Origin: Aurelia coerulea
Lineage: Eukaryota > Cnidaria > Scyphozoa > Semaeostomeae > Ulmaridae
NCBI GenBank assembly: GCA_039566865.1
Contig: CM076955.1
Coordinates: 9,116,501-9,180,500, forward strand
Direction of reading: 5' to 3'
DNA: 64,000 nt
Notes under the pieces: model-generated
Databases searched by the model: none
What the model saw: the letters and a program-made list of their open reading frames with translations, nothing else
What the model was told of the DNA's origin: nothing
In this document: positions 1 to 11,462 of the stretch, piece by piece
How positions within the stretch are numbered: position 1 is the first letter of the stretch
Layout of the letters: every line of letters begins with the position of its first letter
Translations under genes and position numbers: made by a program

Positions 1-344
1 TTTTACTTTTAGTTTCTATCCTTTTGAAGTGTGAATTTGTGTGAAATTTTGAAAAAAAAATTTAGGGGGCCGGGGGGTGGCTGTTTTTTTCAGAGTGGTC
101 GGGGCCAACTTTTAGGTAAGCTGCTTATGGATGTAATTCCAGATCACCTCATAGTCCTTTGATAATATCGTTTTTCATTTGTGAACTTATAATCTGTAAG
201 GTCTCTTTAATTTTTTCCAAGAACAATAGAACAATTATGTGTCACGTGACTTCATCAATGATGTCATCTTTAAGAAAATGGCAAAAATTAGTTCGCGGAC
301 TTTCTGCAAGGATATTTCGAACCCAAATGTTTTACAGCGGCAAT
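1..344. other. No gene seen left of first LINE
   Basis: Low-complexity, AT-rich sequence with no protein, RNA or repeat structure that I can support. It forms the left flank of the LINE insertion that begins at 358. Confidence 0.6.
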
Positions 345-361
345 AAATAGATTAAAAGAGG

Positions 362-1702
362 GGAGATATTTCCGCAGGTGTGCCCCAGGGCTCCATTCTA
401 GGTCCTTTGTTTTTCCTTGTGTATATAAATGACCTAGCTGTAGGCTTGAAGTGCAATGTTAAGTTATTTGCTGATGACACATCATTGTTTACAGTGGTAG
501 GAGATTCCAATACAGCTGCAAATGACATGAACCATGACTTGAACTTGATAAGTCGGTGGGCTCACGCTTGGAGAATGTCCTTTAATCCTGATCCGCAGAA
601 ACAAGCTTTTGAATTAACATTTTCAAGGAAAAAGTTCGAAATTGATCATCCTGTGATTCTTTTTAACAACGTACCTGTCAAGAAAGTAAATGAACACAAA
701 CATTTAGGAATTATCCTGGACTCAAAGCTGTCTTTTTCAGCTCATATCAAATCAGCGATCTCTAAAACGAGAAAGGGCATTGGTTTGCTAAAATATCTCT
801 CCAAATACTTGCCAAGGCATACCTTAAATGAATTATATAAGCTCTATGTTCGACCCCACCTAGACTATGGTGATGCCATTTACCATATTCCTGCCAAAGT
901 ATGTGAATTCAGTCAACATATTATTATACCAAATTTAATGGAAAAGCTAGAGTCCGTACAGTATTCTGCTGCCTTAGCTGTGTCAGGTACATGGAGGGGT
1001 ACATCTCGAGAGAAGCTGTACGCAGAGCTTGGTTGGGAGTCACTGAGTTCCCGAAGATGGAGTAGACGCCTTACCTTGTTCTACAAGTTTATAAATAATC
1101 TTAGTCCTGAGTATACAGTTGATCCAATTCCCCCTCTTCATCAGTCGCAGTACCGTCTCCGCGGACAGGATGTCATTGGGCGATTAAAGGCAAGGACAGA
1201 AAAATTCAAGTCTTCGTTCTATCCAAACTGTTTATGCGAATGGAATAAGCTTGAGCCTGAATTGAGACTTGCACCCTCTATTGCTGTTTTTAAGAAAAAG
1301 CTCTTATCAATAATCCGTCCCCCTGCAAAATCTGTATTTGGAATTCACGATCCCACAGGATTATCCTACCTAACACAACTCAGGGTTGGTCTCAGCAAGT
1401 TAAATCTCCATAAATTCAAGCATAATTTCAGAGATACCATAAACCCAATGTGCCCAACAAGCGATGGCATTGAAGACACGGAGCACTTTTTGTTGCTCTG
1501 CCCTTCTTTTGATGTTCAACGACAAAATCTTCTCGCTGGAATTGTTGAATTATTACGACCATATGTACAAATCACCAATCTTTCAAATCATTCTTTGACG
1601 CAGCTTTTATTGTATGGTGATGAAGACCTTTCTAATGAGTTGAACAGAAATGTACTCGAATTAACTTTACGCTTCATCCACGAAACTGGTCGGTTTGATT
1701 AA
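362..1702 (+). pseudogene. LINE family I reverse transcriptase, C-terminal part
   Basis: Non-LTR reverse transcriptase lacking the endonuclease and the first RT motifs. The frame is open from the truncation point (DISAGVPQG at about 365-391) to a stop at 1702, so the GTG at 380 is not a real start. Visible are RT motif B (GVPQGSILGPLFFLVYIND), the catalytic FADD at about codon 30 of the frame, and the thumb region (YVRPHLDYGDAIYH). A long C-terminal extension contains MCP..DG..DTEHFLLLCPSF, a His/Cys-rich patch typical of this LINE group, and the frame ends in GRFD. About 447 open codons without a stop suggest a fairly young insertion. It is non-autonomous because the 5' half is missing. Jockey/CR1-type is an inference. 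Confidence 0.88.
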
Positions 1703-2090
1703 GATCTATTGAGAATTTAGCCATGCCCTAAGCAATCACCAAGTCCCGTACCGTTAGTGTTCTTTTCCTTGTAAATTCTGTTTCACATCAGATGGAGGCA
1801 TTTTACTTGCCTAAATTTACACCAAATGAGTTGCACTCATTGCATCTACAAATTCATCGCAACACTGACCTGACATCTGGAGTGAAACTGAATCCAGTAT
1901 AGTATCCTTTAATTTATAAATTGTTCGTAGTGTGATTGTATACGGTTTAACGTTTCATGTTTTTAGATATTGGCCATGGGGTAGTCGTAGTCTTTTGCTC
2001 CCCATGGTATCGTACTTGTAGTGTCGTATAGTAATTAGAATTTGGTATAGTAAAATGTAAAGTATCTTGTAAAATTTAATATTTGAATAA
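1703..2090 (+). other. LINE family I 3'UTR with two inverted-repeat stems
   Basis: The outer stem pairs 1780-1794 with 1874-1888 (13 of 15 positions). The terminal hairpin pairs CCATGGGG (1974-1981) with CCCCATGG (2000-2007) around an 18-nt loop. Related copies keep these pairings with changed bases (35065/35153 for the outer stem; 30900/30926 for the hairpin), which suggests a selected RNA structure, perhaps the site the LINE reverse transcriptase recognises. That role is inference. Confidence 0.6.
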
Positions 2091-2121
2091 AAAAAAAAAA
2101 AAAAAAAAAAATAGATTAAAA

Positions 2122-3986
2122 CTGATCAACAGGGTTGTTTCCACCTAAGCTGTGTAATTTTGTTTGAATTTTGTGCATCATTGGCCGCAAACGGTATAAG
2201 ATTCCCCAGGGGTATCCTCACATAGTACTACTAACGGTCAGTTTTCATGCATATCTTGAGAATCTGTTTTACAGTGAGACTTTTTTGACTTGAAAGTATT
2301 TAGTTTGTCAAGATATTATCAAAATTCCACCAAATAACTATCCTCAACCCCCTTTTCCCCCTTCCTTCTTCCTTACAACTCATTTGCTTACTACTGGGAA
2401 AAAATGCTGCTGTCAGCATTTTTTGCAATAATCAAAACAAAAGTTTCAAAAGGAAAAATGAAGTATGCAACGATCACTTATCATCGAAGTAGTTTTCATT
2501 GTAAACTATGGAGAAATTCTCTAATATGGCTGCATTTGTCATTTTTCAGAAAAACAAGATTTTTAATCTCTTTGTCCGCCATCTTGAATTTGCGAAAATC
2601 AAATTTTTCACTTTAAAAGTATATTTTCACCTTCTAACAATGCTTTGATAGGCATAATTTGGTTTCATGAATCATTCTTAGAAAATTATAAAGATTTAAA
2701 AAAAGTTTTTTTTTTCATTTTTTTCGTGGACACGTGCCAGTTGGTCTTGAATAATTATGACGTCATATCTATTTTTAGAATTTTTTTTACTAGAAATGAT
2801 AGATCATAAGTACGGCTACCCGCATGGTGAGTTTCGTCTTCGTAAGTGAAGGAATGGCGATTTTAGAGAGGGGGGCTGAATGAGCCCCCCCCCCCAGTCT
2901 TCTAGTAGCTCAAAAAGCCCAGTCTGGATAGGGTTAAGGTCCATGAGTCTCCCCAAGGATCTTTTTACTAATTCATAGATCTACAATGAAAAAATTTAAT
3001 TTTCGCATCGCTATCCGTGAGGTTACCATTATAAGATTGTTCTTACAATTATCTTTACAATATTATCAATATGCAGGAAATTATGAGGAAAACAGCTTCA
3101 GGAAAATTGGGTACTCTAGGTACCACAAAGTCTAAACTCTTTGACACAGCTTGTATAATCAAAGCGAAGACCTATTTTGCGTTGCTAACTACCAACATCA
3201 ACTTCATGGCATTCTCAACATGAAAAAAATTTCTAAATTCCATATTCAAAATTCTTTATTGCACACACAAAGAATGTTGGGAAATTCTTTATGATTCAGA
3301 TTTGAATAAACCAACCAAAGGCAAAGAAATTAAGGCATAGATATCATGAGAGGCATAAGACATCTCGTGATTTTCTGGCAACATTTTGAAAAAATTAAAC
3401 CAACCTTATCAATTTGTCGCATTGTAGCTGAATCTTGGTCGCTGCATTTTCTTGAAATTTTCTAAACAAGAAAAATAACAAATTAACGCCCTTCGGCTGC
3501 AAAACCACCTTTAGAATGAAGAAAATAAAGACAACATTTTTGCTTTGGCAGATTTTGGGGTCATATCTGGCTAAATCATTGAGTATTATACTTCAAACTT
3601 GTTCTATTGTACTCTTTATTGAGCTATGTTCCCTGGACCTACACAACAGGTACTAGCGTTGCTCTTTGACAGTGGACTGTCCTGCTGCGCAGTGCCCAGG
3701 GATGACCTCTGTAGTAAAGACCCCGGATAATGAGTGGGAGAAGGGGGACGGCCCAGCGAAACCATATTGACCGCCCCACGCACAACATAACTAATCTAAC
3801 ATTAGTCCAGTCGCTACGGGGCCGATTTGGTGTGTACACTGGAAAAATGTGCGGGCGATTTAATTTTTGGTTTAAAACATACCTTAGACCTTCCTGATGA
3901 TGATTTTAGTGGTTGGACGCCTTCGAATTACTTCAGTGGCGCCTCCAATTGAAGTTTAGTCAGCGCTGCCTTAGGCCCATCTTCTA
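2122..3986. other. No gene seen
   Basis: AT-rich flank with C runs (about 2887-2897). One GC-richer patch (3610-3840) carries a 66-codon minus-strand open frame without recognised homology, which I treat as chance. I could not assign any repeat class. Confidence 0.5.
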
Positions 3987-4776
3987 CCGGGTGTCTCAAA
4001 AAAGTACCCCCTTTTGACTCAACAAGGCAACAAAACGATAATATTTCGGGACTTTTTGAATTCATGGCTACATTTGTTGATCTTCAACTTAAATGTACAT
4101 ACCTTGCATTTGGAAATCGACCACCAAACACCGAAGATATGAGTTCACAAGGTCAAAATTTGGAGTGCAGCTGAAACCAGAGGTTTTGAGAAATGGCCTA
4201 GCCATAATTTGACAACAAACAGGCATTTTGCAAACGAATTTTCGACTTTGACCTTTACTTTTTATTTTTGAAAAGAATTATATCATGAATTAATTCAATT
4301 GTTCTTGAAATGACTTTTCTTTTGAGGAAACAGTCCTTGCATTGCATTCGATCCCAAGTGTTTTGTATTAAAGAAGAGGAAAAGGAGCACATGCACGCTT
4401 ATTTTGGAGATGTGGCACGCCTTTATCACTCTTACCACATTGTTACTATATTTGTTTAGTCAGAGCCATGTCCATGCATCTTTTATTATTTTCAAAAGCA
4501 AAATACGGAAACTTAAAATCTACAGGTACTTTGGAAAATTTCCACGATACAAATCATGACTAGGCCCTTTTTCAAAACCACTGGTTTTGGGTGCACTGTA
4601 AATTTTGACTTTGCGAACCTGTATCTCCGATGTTTGGTGGACAATTTCTAAATGCAAGGTACGTGCATCTAAGTTGAACATTGATGAATTTAGCTGTGAA
4701 GTCGGGGAGCAATGATATCTTATTGCTTGGTTCCTATTTCCAGTCAAAAGGGGGTATTTTTTTCTGAGACACCCGG
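3987..4776. mobile_element. Tc1/mariner-type MITE, 790 bp, copy 1
   Basis: The ends are CCGGGTGTCTC and GAGACACCCGG, with TA immediately outside on both sides (3985-3986 and 4777-4778). The two halves are long imperfect inverted repeats: the block around 4080-4200 matches the reverse complement of 4550-4700 (for example the AAACC-AGAGGTTTTG region). A second copy of nearly the same length is at 40373-41161. TA duplication plus TIRs suggests mobilisation by a Tc1/mariner transposase; no transposase is encoded. Confidence 0.8.
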
Positions 4777-4791
4777 TATGGAGGCGGCCAT

Positions 4792-5036
4792 GTTGTTTTC
4801 AATGTCAGACTTCTCGAGCAGATTGTGTTAAAGTCTAAATGTGCCTTGATTCCTCAAATAATTTGAAAACAGCCTCCTTCAATTCAAATTTTTCAACAAA
4901 ATGTTTAAAATAACTGTGTCAGTGTAATTTCTTGGGGTTTAATCACGATTACGGGAAGGGGGCTACCGATAAGTTCTCGAGAAATATGACACACAATTTT
5001 GTTGTCATCTGATATTACTTCCGCATGTCCGCATGT
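4792..5036 (+). repeat. Unclassified interspersed repeat, copy 1
   Basis: About 245 bp starting GCGGCCATGTTG and ending near CTTCCGCATG matches, in reverse orientation, 11205-11450. No ORF, tail or TIR was identified, so the class is unknown. It sits directly beside the MITE at its left and a LINE scrap at its right. Confidence 0.6.
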
Positions 5037-5045
5037 GGATATGTC

Positions 5046-5362
5046 TGGATCAAAAGGCAGCAAATTCAACGGGCAACCCAATGCAGGACTTCCATCAGTA
5101 TATTCAAGAACAGATTGCTTTCGCTTATTAGACCACCTTCTAACCCTGTTTTCGGTATTTATGATCCACGAGGGCTTTCTTTATTAACTCAGCTTAGGTT
5201 AGGGTTGAGCAAACTGAATTTTCACAAATTCAGACATAATTTTAGTGACACAATCAACCCGATGTGTCCAATCAACGACGGTCCTGAGGATACGGAACAC
5301 TACCTGTTGTTGTGCGCTTCTTTTGAAGAACAAAGGCGTGACCTCCTCGCTGGTGTCCTTCC
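5046..5362 (+). pseudogene. LINE family I C-terminal scrap
   Basis: The frame reads SISIFKNRLLSLIRPP, VFGIYDP, LLTQLRLGLSKLNFHKFRHNF and INPMCP..DGPEDTEHYLLLC, matching the C-terminal extension of the copy at 362-1702. It lacks RT motifs and stops matching at about 5362, where the hAT-like terminus CAGGAGCGGATCC begins. It is a dead fragment truncated on both sides. Confidence 0.75.
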
Positions 5363-7326
5363 CAGGAGCGGATCCAGGGAAAAATCTGACTATAGCTGAA
5401 GGTGCTATGCGCCGAAGGCGCAGGGTATTGGGGGTCCGGGGGCGAAGCCCCCGGAAAAAATTTTTGGGACCACGCCCTTCTGCATAAGGGGAAACGTCCT
5501 TATTTAAAGAGAAACCTCGTGGAAACGCCCTAAATAGTACTTATTCAAAAAGAATCTAAAGTCTCCTTAAAATGAGAATATCTCGTAAAACCCAATACGG
5601 TGTCTTAAATATCATAAAAATATTTAAGACACCATACATGACTGACAAGGACTCATCACCGACCAGAGCAAAAGGTTTAAAGTGCCTTTCCAGAGATTCA
5701 AGACTCCAGGACGCTTGCTCTTATCAGACAAAATGTTTAATGTACTACACGTTTTTTATAAGAAACTATCTATTATATAAACAGCACTAATATGGCCAAC
5801 ATTTTGAGAAACTCCAGCACTATTGTCTGAGAAGTCCTGAGAAACATTGTGAGTTAAATGTAAGAATGTTATGCAAATATGTTGTTGAACTTTTAGTATG
5901 AACTAAACGTACATTTTTCGAGCAACATCTCAAAGTGAAGTTATAGCTGATGGCAATCAAGAATCAAACGTATCAAAAAGAGAGAAATAGGGTGGGTGGA
6001 TGGGTGTTTACTATTTCCTCGTCAAGTTGTGTTAGGCCATGCATTCAATCATTCACACTGATCTAGGTTCCGTCCTTTAGCTTCTCTCCCGTCAAAGTCT
6101 CGATCTGATTTAAAACTTGCCTGCAACGAAACTGCCCCCAGTGTTCATTTGCAAAGCTTTGAATCAAATTCGTCCAGTTCCACAACATATTCCCATTCAA
6201 AACTACCATGGTCTAATGACAAAAGAGCCTTTCAGAATATTTGTTCACTCCATCACCCTTACAATGGTTTAATCAAGATCAGTGACAATGTAGAGAATAC
6301 GGCCTATTAGACCAAAGCATTGAACATAATAGCTCATTGCATGAGGATCCCCGCAGAACAATATCCCTTTGTTAGGGTCCTTTTGTCACAATTCTGAATG
6401 AAATTCATCCCAAGAGAAAACGTGACACATACATATTTCATTGACTCGATGGTAAAAATTGTTCAATGCTGCTCTGAGTTGATGAAGTGAAAGAATGAGG
6501 AGGAAAGAAAATTAGCAATTGGAAAGCTGTGTAGCATACCGAATAGGGCAAAAGTTTTGAGGAGCCATTCCCAACTGCATCTTTGGGAACTGCAGTGCAG
6601 AAAGATCACATTCCCTGGGCTGAGCTTAGGCCTAGCCTACGAACGTCTTGAGGACTCCTGCTTGCAAGCAAAATAGAATCCTTACTTCTCTATTCGGCTT
6701 TTCTCTCTTCCTCGGACAGCGTTGCTCTATGCTTCACTATTTCTTCAATCTCAATTAAGGTTTCGTTCATTTTGAAAGGCTATAGTAGCAACGACGGCTT
6801 CTCGCAGCTCCATGTTGACCTCCAGTTCTCGAATAAAACAAAGTGCAGCTCTGGAGGCCAAAGTCCACTGTTGCTCCCGCCAAAATCGAGCAACAGTCAA
6901 TTCTAACTCTGATTGGCTATCACCCACATTTTCAAATTTCACTGTTGCTCCCGCTAAAATTTGCCTACAGAAGGCCATAGCTGATTGAGCGTGGGATGGC
7001 AGTAATCTGCGGACCACTGTTGCTCGGAATGTCAGCCTTTGTTAAACCTCCTATCGACGGACAGAACAAAGGTAAATATCAAGCAAAGTGGTCTACCAAA
7101 TATGCGTTCTCCTTCGCAGTAGTTCTTAACATCAAAGCTTAGTATACGGGGTATAAAGGCTAGTTTTAACTGCTGGAATCGACGCATTGCGACTTTAACG
7201 ATGAGATGAATTCATGGAAGGAAAATCTCTAAATTGAACAACTATATACACAAAAAATTATTACTATTGTTTTGAAAATCTGACTGTTGCTTGAGCATCA
7301 ATAGCAATAGTCTGGATCCGCCTCTG
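5363..7326. mobile_element. hAT-like non-autonomous element (tentative)
   Basis: The left end CAGGAGCGGATCCAGG and the reverse complement of the right end CAGAGGCGGATCCAGA match over about 16 bp with few differences. The flanking octamers GTCCTTCC and AACCTTCC agree at 6 of 8 positions. CAG-terminal TIRs and 8-bp duplications are hAT hallmarks. No transposase is readable inside. The flanks are two different LINE families, so the duplication may be coincidental or later rearranged. The interior has a GC hairpin (GGGGGCGAAGCCCCC near 5440) and a 10-bp hairpin at 6867-6897. Confidence 0.45.
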
Positions 7327-8203
7327 AACCTTCCATTCGCGAGACTAGAGTCGAAGTTGGAAGTAATACTAAGTACTTAGGTGTTCAAATCGACGAACAT
7401 CTCACATGGAAGGAGCAAATAAAAACAGTCACTGCGAAAGCTTCCCGAGCTATCGGCTTCTTGAAATACGCCAAAAAGTATCTTCCTGCTGGAGTTGTGA
7501 AGACTCTCTATAGCAGCATCGTGGAGCCTCATTTCCAATACTGTTGTTCTGTTTGGGGTTGCTGCAATTCCACCGACATCTAACAATTGCAGAGACTTCA
7601 AAACAGAGCAGCTCGTGTTGTGACCAATAGTCAGTTCGATGCTCCAAGTAAACCCTTGATACAAAGTTAAGGTTGGCACACGATCAAGGAGCTGATAGAT
7701 AGACAGACGAAACTAATGGTTTTTAAATGCATCAACGACCTTGCACCTACCTATCTTTGCAATCTTTTCACCATAAAAGCTGATTGCACCGAGCCTAGCC
7801 TACGAAATACAAACACTGACTTAAGGCTGCCTTTGAAAAGTTCCGCTAATGGACAAAAATGCTTTTCATTCAAGGGTGCAAAAAGCTGGAACAGCCTTTC
7901 AACTGAGGTTAAACAGGCATCTTCGGTCAATGCCTTCAAGAGCCATATTTAGCGTAGACTGCTGTGTAGATAATATATTTTAGATACCCTGTAAATTGAT
8001 TTCAACACTGATCATTATTTCTAACATTGTTTTTAATAGATTAATTAGACTTTGACATATTGTAAATAGGTTTTTTCTTTCCTTTGTATTATATTATTAT
8101 TATTATATGATATCGTTAGATGGAGGGCCCCTTGAAAATCAGCACTTGCTGAAGGGCTACCCTCCCTAAATATGTGAAATCAATCAAATCAATCAATCAA
8201 TCA
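7327..8203 (+). mobile_element. LINE family IV 3' fragment with (AATC)n tail
   Basis: Degenerate RT C-terminal region, 3'UTR, a GC hairpin-like block (GGAGGGCCCC ... GGGCTACCCTCC, 8121-8166) and a tail of AATC/ATCA repeats (about 8170-8203). Short tandem tails and a terminal stem are typical of CR1/L2-like LINEs. The left end abuts the hAT-like terminus. Confidence 0.7.
7330..7952 (+). pseudogene. LINE family IV reverse transcriptase C-terminus, broken
   Basis: The frame from about 7330 reads TKYLGVQIDEHLTWKEQI, IGFLKYAKKYLPAGVVKTLYSSIVEPHFQYCCSVWG and LQRLQNRAARVVT, the palm/thumb end of non-LTR reverse transcriptases. There is an in-frame stop near 7580 and another near 7670. The final part is open at 7716-7952 (MVFKCINDLAPTYLCNLF ... 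FKGAKSWNSLS). Catalytic motifs are upstream and missing. Confidence 0.75.
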
Positions 8204-8606
8204 AAGACGCCTGACATTTTGGTGGAGTGATATGTACCTCGGGATGAAATAAGGACAGCACGGTAAACAGCGAAAATTGGATCGAAGCCTGTTTGAAGAA
8301 AACATTTAAAAATTCTGAATACAAAAACAATGGGAACTTTTAGAAGACGAGCATGTATGAAAACAGTAAGATTTTCAAGGAACTGTTGGGCCAAATCAGA
8401 TCGATGACATATATCTTTCGAAGAAACTTGTCCTAATTAAAGAGTGTGGCTAACTTAAGATAAACAGCACCAGTGGTATTTTGTCCTCGTTAAGGCATTA
8501 TATGTATTATTATTATATTGGTGCTATTTTCTTGAGCTCTGAGTTTGTACCAGTTATCATGTCCATCATATATTTCACCTTCTTCGTCTACAGCATTTTA
8601 ATATTC
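8204..8606. other. No gene seen
   Basis: No recognisable feature. A 136-codon plus-strand frame (8481-8891) crosses the following LTR-like repeat and looks accidental. Confidence 0.5.
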
Positions 8607-9073
8607 TGTAAACTGGCTAAGTTTACGACGAAAGAAGCAGAAGCAGCTACAGGCACTTTTCAGAAAATTTACGCAAATTTGGGCACTCATATCATGATCT
8701 TCTATATCTCTCATATAACTCTAAATCCCAAGGCTATGTCCGAGCTTAAAACTGTGCACTATTCCGTGTCAAATAAATCACATTACCTCGTTCTATCTTC
8801 TTTCGTTGCTCTTACCAAATTCGCTGCTTCTTTGATCTTGCGGGCTAAGATTCGGGGTCTGTTTCCAGCACCTCTAACAGTCGTAGATTGACGGTCTTGA
8901 ATCCAGCAACAATCTCACAACAATCCCGCTCCTGTCACCAAATGTAAACTGGCTAAGTTTACGACGAAAGAAGCAGAAGCAGCTACAGGCACTTTTCAGG
9001 AATAACACGCAAATTTGGGCACTCATATCATGATCTTCTATATCTCTCATATAACTCTAAATCCCAAGGCTAT
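8607..9073 (-). mobile_element. LTR-retrotransposon remnant: 131-bp direct repeat with PBS-like leader
   Basis: 8607-8737 and 8943-9073 are direct repeats of 131 bp differing at a few positions, both starting TGTAAACTGG. Read on the minus strand, the right copy ends in TTTACA and is followed at once by TTTGGTGACAGGAGCGGG, which resembles the primer-binding/leader start of Gypsy or BEL elements. The 205 bp between the repeats encodes nothing recognised. I infer an LTR element collapsed by internal deletion; the repeats may be partial LTRs. Confidence 0.45.
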
Positions 9074-9739
9074 AGTGATTCTGGTGGCTTCTCCGAAGCC
9101 TTAGCATGCCAACCTCATGACACCTAACAAAATTTGGGCAACAAGAGCTTTCACAAGCCTCTTGCGCCCAGAACTAATTCGTCCGACATTAGCCTTTCTA
9201 ATCCATTGCTGTTCTCCGAATCTAACGATACAGGCACTATTTATACAGAAAAGTATCTCATTATTAAAACAAAGGAATATTCTAGAATTATCTAAATGTT
9301 GCACCACAGACTATAATATTACGCGAGAACTTGCAATACTTCCAAATAGGGTAACTAATGATTATGACCTTACAATAAAATAGCTTGGGCAAGGCAAATC
9401 ACTAATCCTTTCTAAACAAAAGAAACAGAGGCGGGGGATTCCACGCATTGCATCTAATGCCTTTCTGACGCAAGTGGGGATGTCTATTTCAATACAGATA
9501 ATGACACGTCATAGACGACACCCGAGGATTACGCGAAATGATGCAACAGGGCCTAAGTGAAATCTTCCAAACAGGGCCTAAATCTAAAGCTAGAGAATCT
9601 TACGAGGGAAAATCCTTACGCCAAAATTAGCAGTATTACAATTCTCACAGCTAAATGCATCCAAATAAGTCTGTTCATCTCAGTCACACTATTACCAATG
9701 TATCCACATTTCTCCAAATAACACTTGATTTCCTTTGCA
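9074..9739. other. No gene seen
   Basis: AT-rich sequence with no supported feature. Confidence 0.5.
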
Positions 9740-10690
9740 GATACACGTTTCTTTTTAGAAACTGGTTGAAAAGACTACACACATTTTTTGTAACAAAGTA
9801 CTTAAAAGGAACTAAATTCTCAGATCGCCGAAAATTAAGAAATTCCAGTGCTGGGAAAATGTAACTTAAGAAACTATTTATTTTGTTGAAGGAAATCCTT
9901 GGATATATTTTGTTACTTTATTTTCGTTTGCTTCCTGTATTATATTACTTGAAAGGTAGTTGAGATTTACGTCTAATCTAATTGGAAAGGCTTAAAACAA
10001 CCTTATTTTGGAATGTTCACGAGGGAACTCAAGAAGACTGTTATGGAACCTTTAAGAAATTCGCAAGAAACTCCAAGTACTCAAAATCTTATAATTTTAA
10101 GAAGTTTCCAGTACTAGCCCAAATTCTTAGTTTCTTTGAAATCGTGAAAACAATACTTTTCCCGACTGCACATCCCCAGTACCCAAAATATACATAGTTC
10201 CACCTACCTGGGATTAAAAGTTGGACATTTTCGTTCAAAGTTAAAAACATTTGGTATCAAGGACAGATTTAAGTTTCCATGAATTAACGAACTCGGATAT
10301 GAGAATCCATAATTGAAGTTTGTTTCAATTTGGATTAAAGTAAAGTTAGCGCAGAACATGGCAATTTCATTCTGTAGGTATGCAAATATTTCTTTATAAG
10401 AAACTAAGAATTTGGGCCAGTATTGAAAATTTCTTTAATGAGTACTAAGAGTTTCTTATGAGTTTCTTAGACGTTCCATAACAATCTTCATGTTCACTAT
10501 ATCCCTCGTGAACATTTCAAAACAAGATTTTTTCAAGCCTTTCCGATATTTAGGCACCACTCAAATACCTTCTGAGTAATACGATACACGAAAAAAGTGA
10601 AGATAAAGTAAAAATATGTTAAAGTTCTTAATTTTTGGTCATCTGAGAGTTGAGTTTCCGTTGCAGGTAATTTCTTACAAAAATACATGT
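9740..10690. repeat. Long imperfect inverted repeat
   Basis: The arm at about 9983-10140 (AAAGGCTT...AACC, GTTCACGAGGGA, CCAAATTCTTAGTTTCTT) matches the reverse complement of about 10393-10548. Weaker similarity continues outward to about 9740 and 10690, for example the TCTCAGAT..CC.AAAATTAAGAA block. The arms are about 80-85% alike by eye. It could be an old foldback or MITE. No ends or target duplication were found. Confidence 0.55.
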
Positions 10691-10904
10691 AAAACATCAA
10701 CAATTACGGCAGAGATTCCCTTTGTGACATTTTAGGTCAGAAAAGGTAGGGGTTGCAACGTCCCCTTTGTTTAGTTGTCACCTCTTTTCCTTTGTCCCTA
10801 CTTTGACTTTGGGCTTTGGGCATTTTGCGCGTTTGGGCTTTTGACTTTGGGCAAGTCCACCACAATGAAGCCCTGCATTGGGTCGCCCGTTGAATTTGCT
10901 GAAT

Positions 10905-11160
10905 TTGCGTTGAATTCGTAGGAGGGGGGGGGGGGGGCTCTCTCCTCGGTTAGTATGTAACTATTGAGAGAGCTCCTCCTTTAAGTAAGTTCCTCCCATT
11001 AAGTTTATCTCGTTTCTCTGTATTTGTATATTGTATTAATTTTCGGTATCATTGTATTAATTTCCTGTAATATTGTCATACTTCCTTGTAGTTTAGTTAT
11101 TTGTTGGTATAGTAAATTATAAGTTTTATGTAGTCAATTTAAAATATACGAAACTGAAAA
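10905..11160 (+). mobile_element. LINE family III 3'UTR-only insertion
   Basis: A G-run followed by GGCTCTCTCCTCGG and, 30 nt on, TTGAGAGAGCTCCTCC form a perfect 8-bp stem (GCTCTCTC/GAGAGAGC). The rest (TGTATTTGTATATTGTATTAATTT, TTCCTTGTAGTTTAGTTA) matches 27300-27545 and, reversed, 32297-32532. It contains only 3'UTR, so it is a very strongly 5'-truncated LINE copy. Confidence 0.65.
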
Positions 11161-11204
11161 TGAAACCATGCCTTTTGAAGGCTGATCGAGACATTTCAAA
11201 ATGC

Positions 11205-11450
11205 GGAAGTAATGTCAGATGACAACAAAAGTGTTTGTCATATTTCTCGAGAACTTATCGGTTGCCCCCCTACCCGTAATCGTGATTAAACGCCTTGAAA
11301 ATACACTGAAACAGTTATTTTCCACATTCAGTTGAATAATTTGATTTAAGGAAATTTTTTTTCAAAATATTTGAGGAATCGAGGCACATTTAGACTTTAA
11401 CACAATCTGCTCGAGAAGTCTGACATTGAAAACAAACATGGCCGCCTCCA
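11205..11450 (-). repeat. Unclassified interspersed repeat, copy 2
   Basis: Reverse-orientation copy of 4792-5036. Shared blocks include GACAACAAAA, TTTCTCGAGAACTTATCGGT, TAATCGTGATTAAAC, ATTTAGACTTTAACACAATCTG and CATGGCCGCCTCCAT. The class is unknown. Confidence 0.6.
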
Positions 11451-11462
11451 TAGAATGAAGTG

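Larger units (their letters stand above)
345..2121 (+). mobile_element. 5'-truncated LINE (family I) with 13-bp target-site duplication
   Basis: The 13-mer AAATAGATTAAAA occurs at 345-357 and again at 2109-2121, immediately after a poly(A) run. The body (358 to about 2108) starts abruptly inside the reverse transcriptase and ends in poly(A). This is the signature of target-primed reverse transcription with 5' truncation. Part of the right copy merges with the A tail, so the exact duplication length is uncertain by about 3 bases. Family I has further copies at 5046-5362, 28214-29420, 30816-32296 and 32533-36550. Confidence 0.9.

Noticed and set aside
3639..3839. GC-rich patch as a snRNA or small gene
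   Set aside because: No match to any snRNA core that I can support.
5440..5470. GGGGGCGAAGCCCCC hairpin resembling a bacterial terminator
   Set aside because: No bacterial gene context; it lies inside a repeat element.
8481..8891. 136-codon plus-strand ORF
   Set aside because: It spans an LTR-like repeat, has no domain and no homology I recognise; treated as chance.
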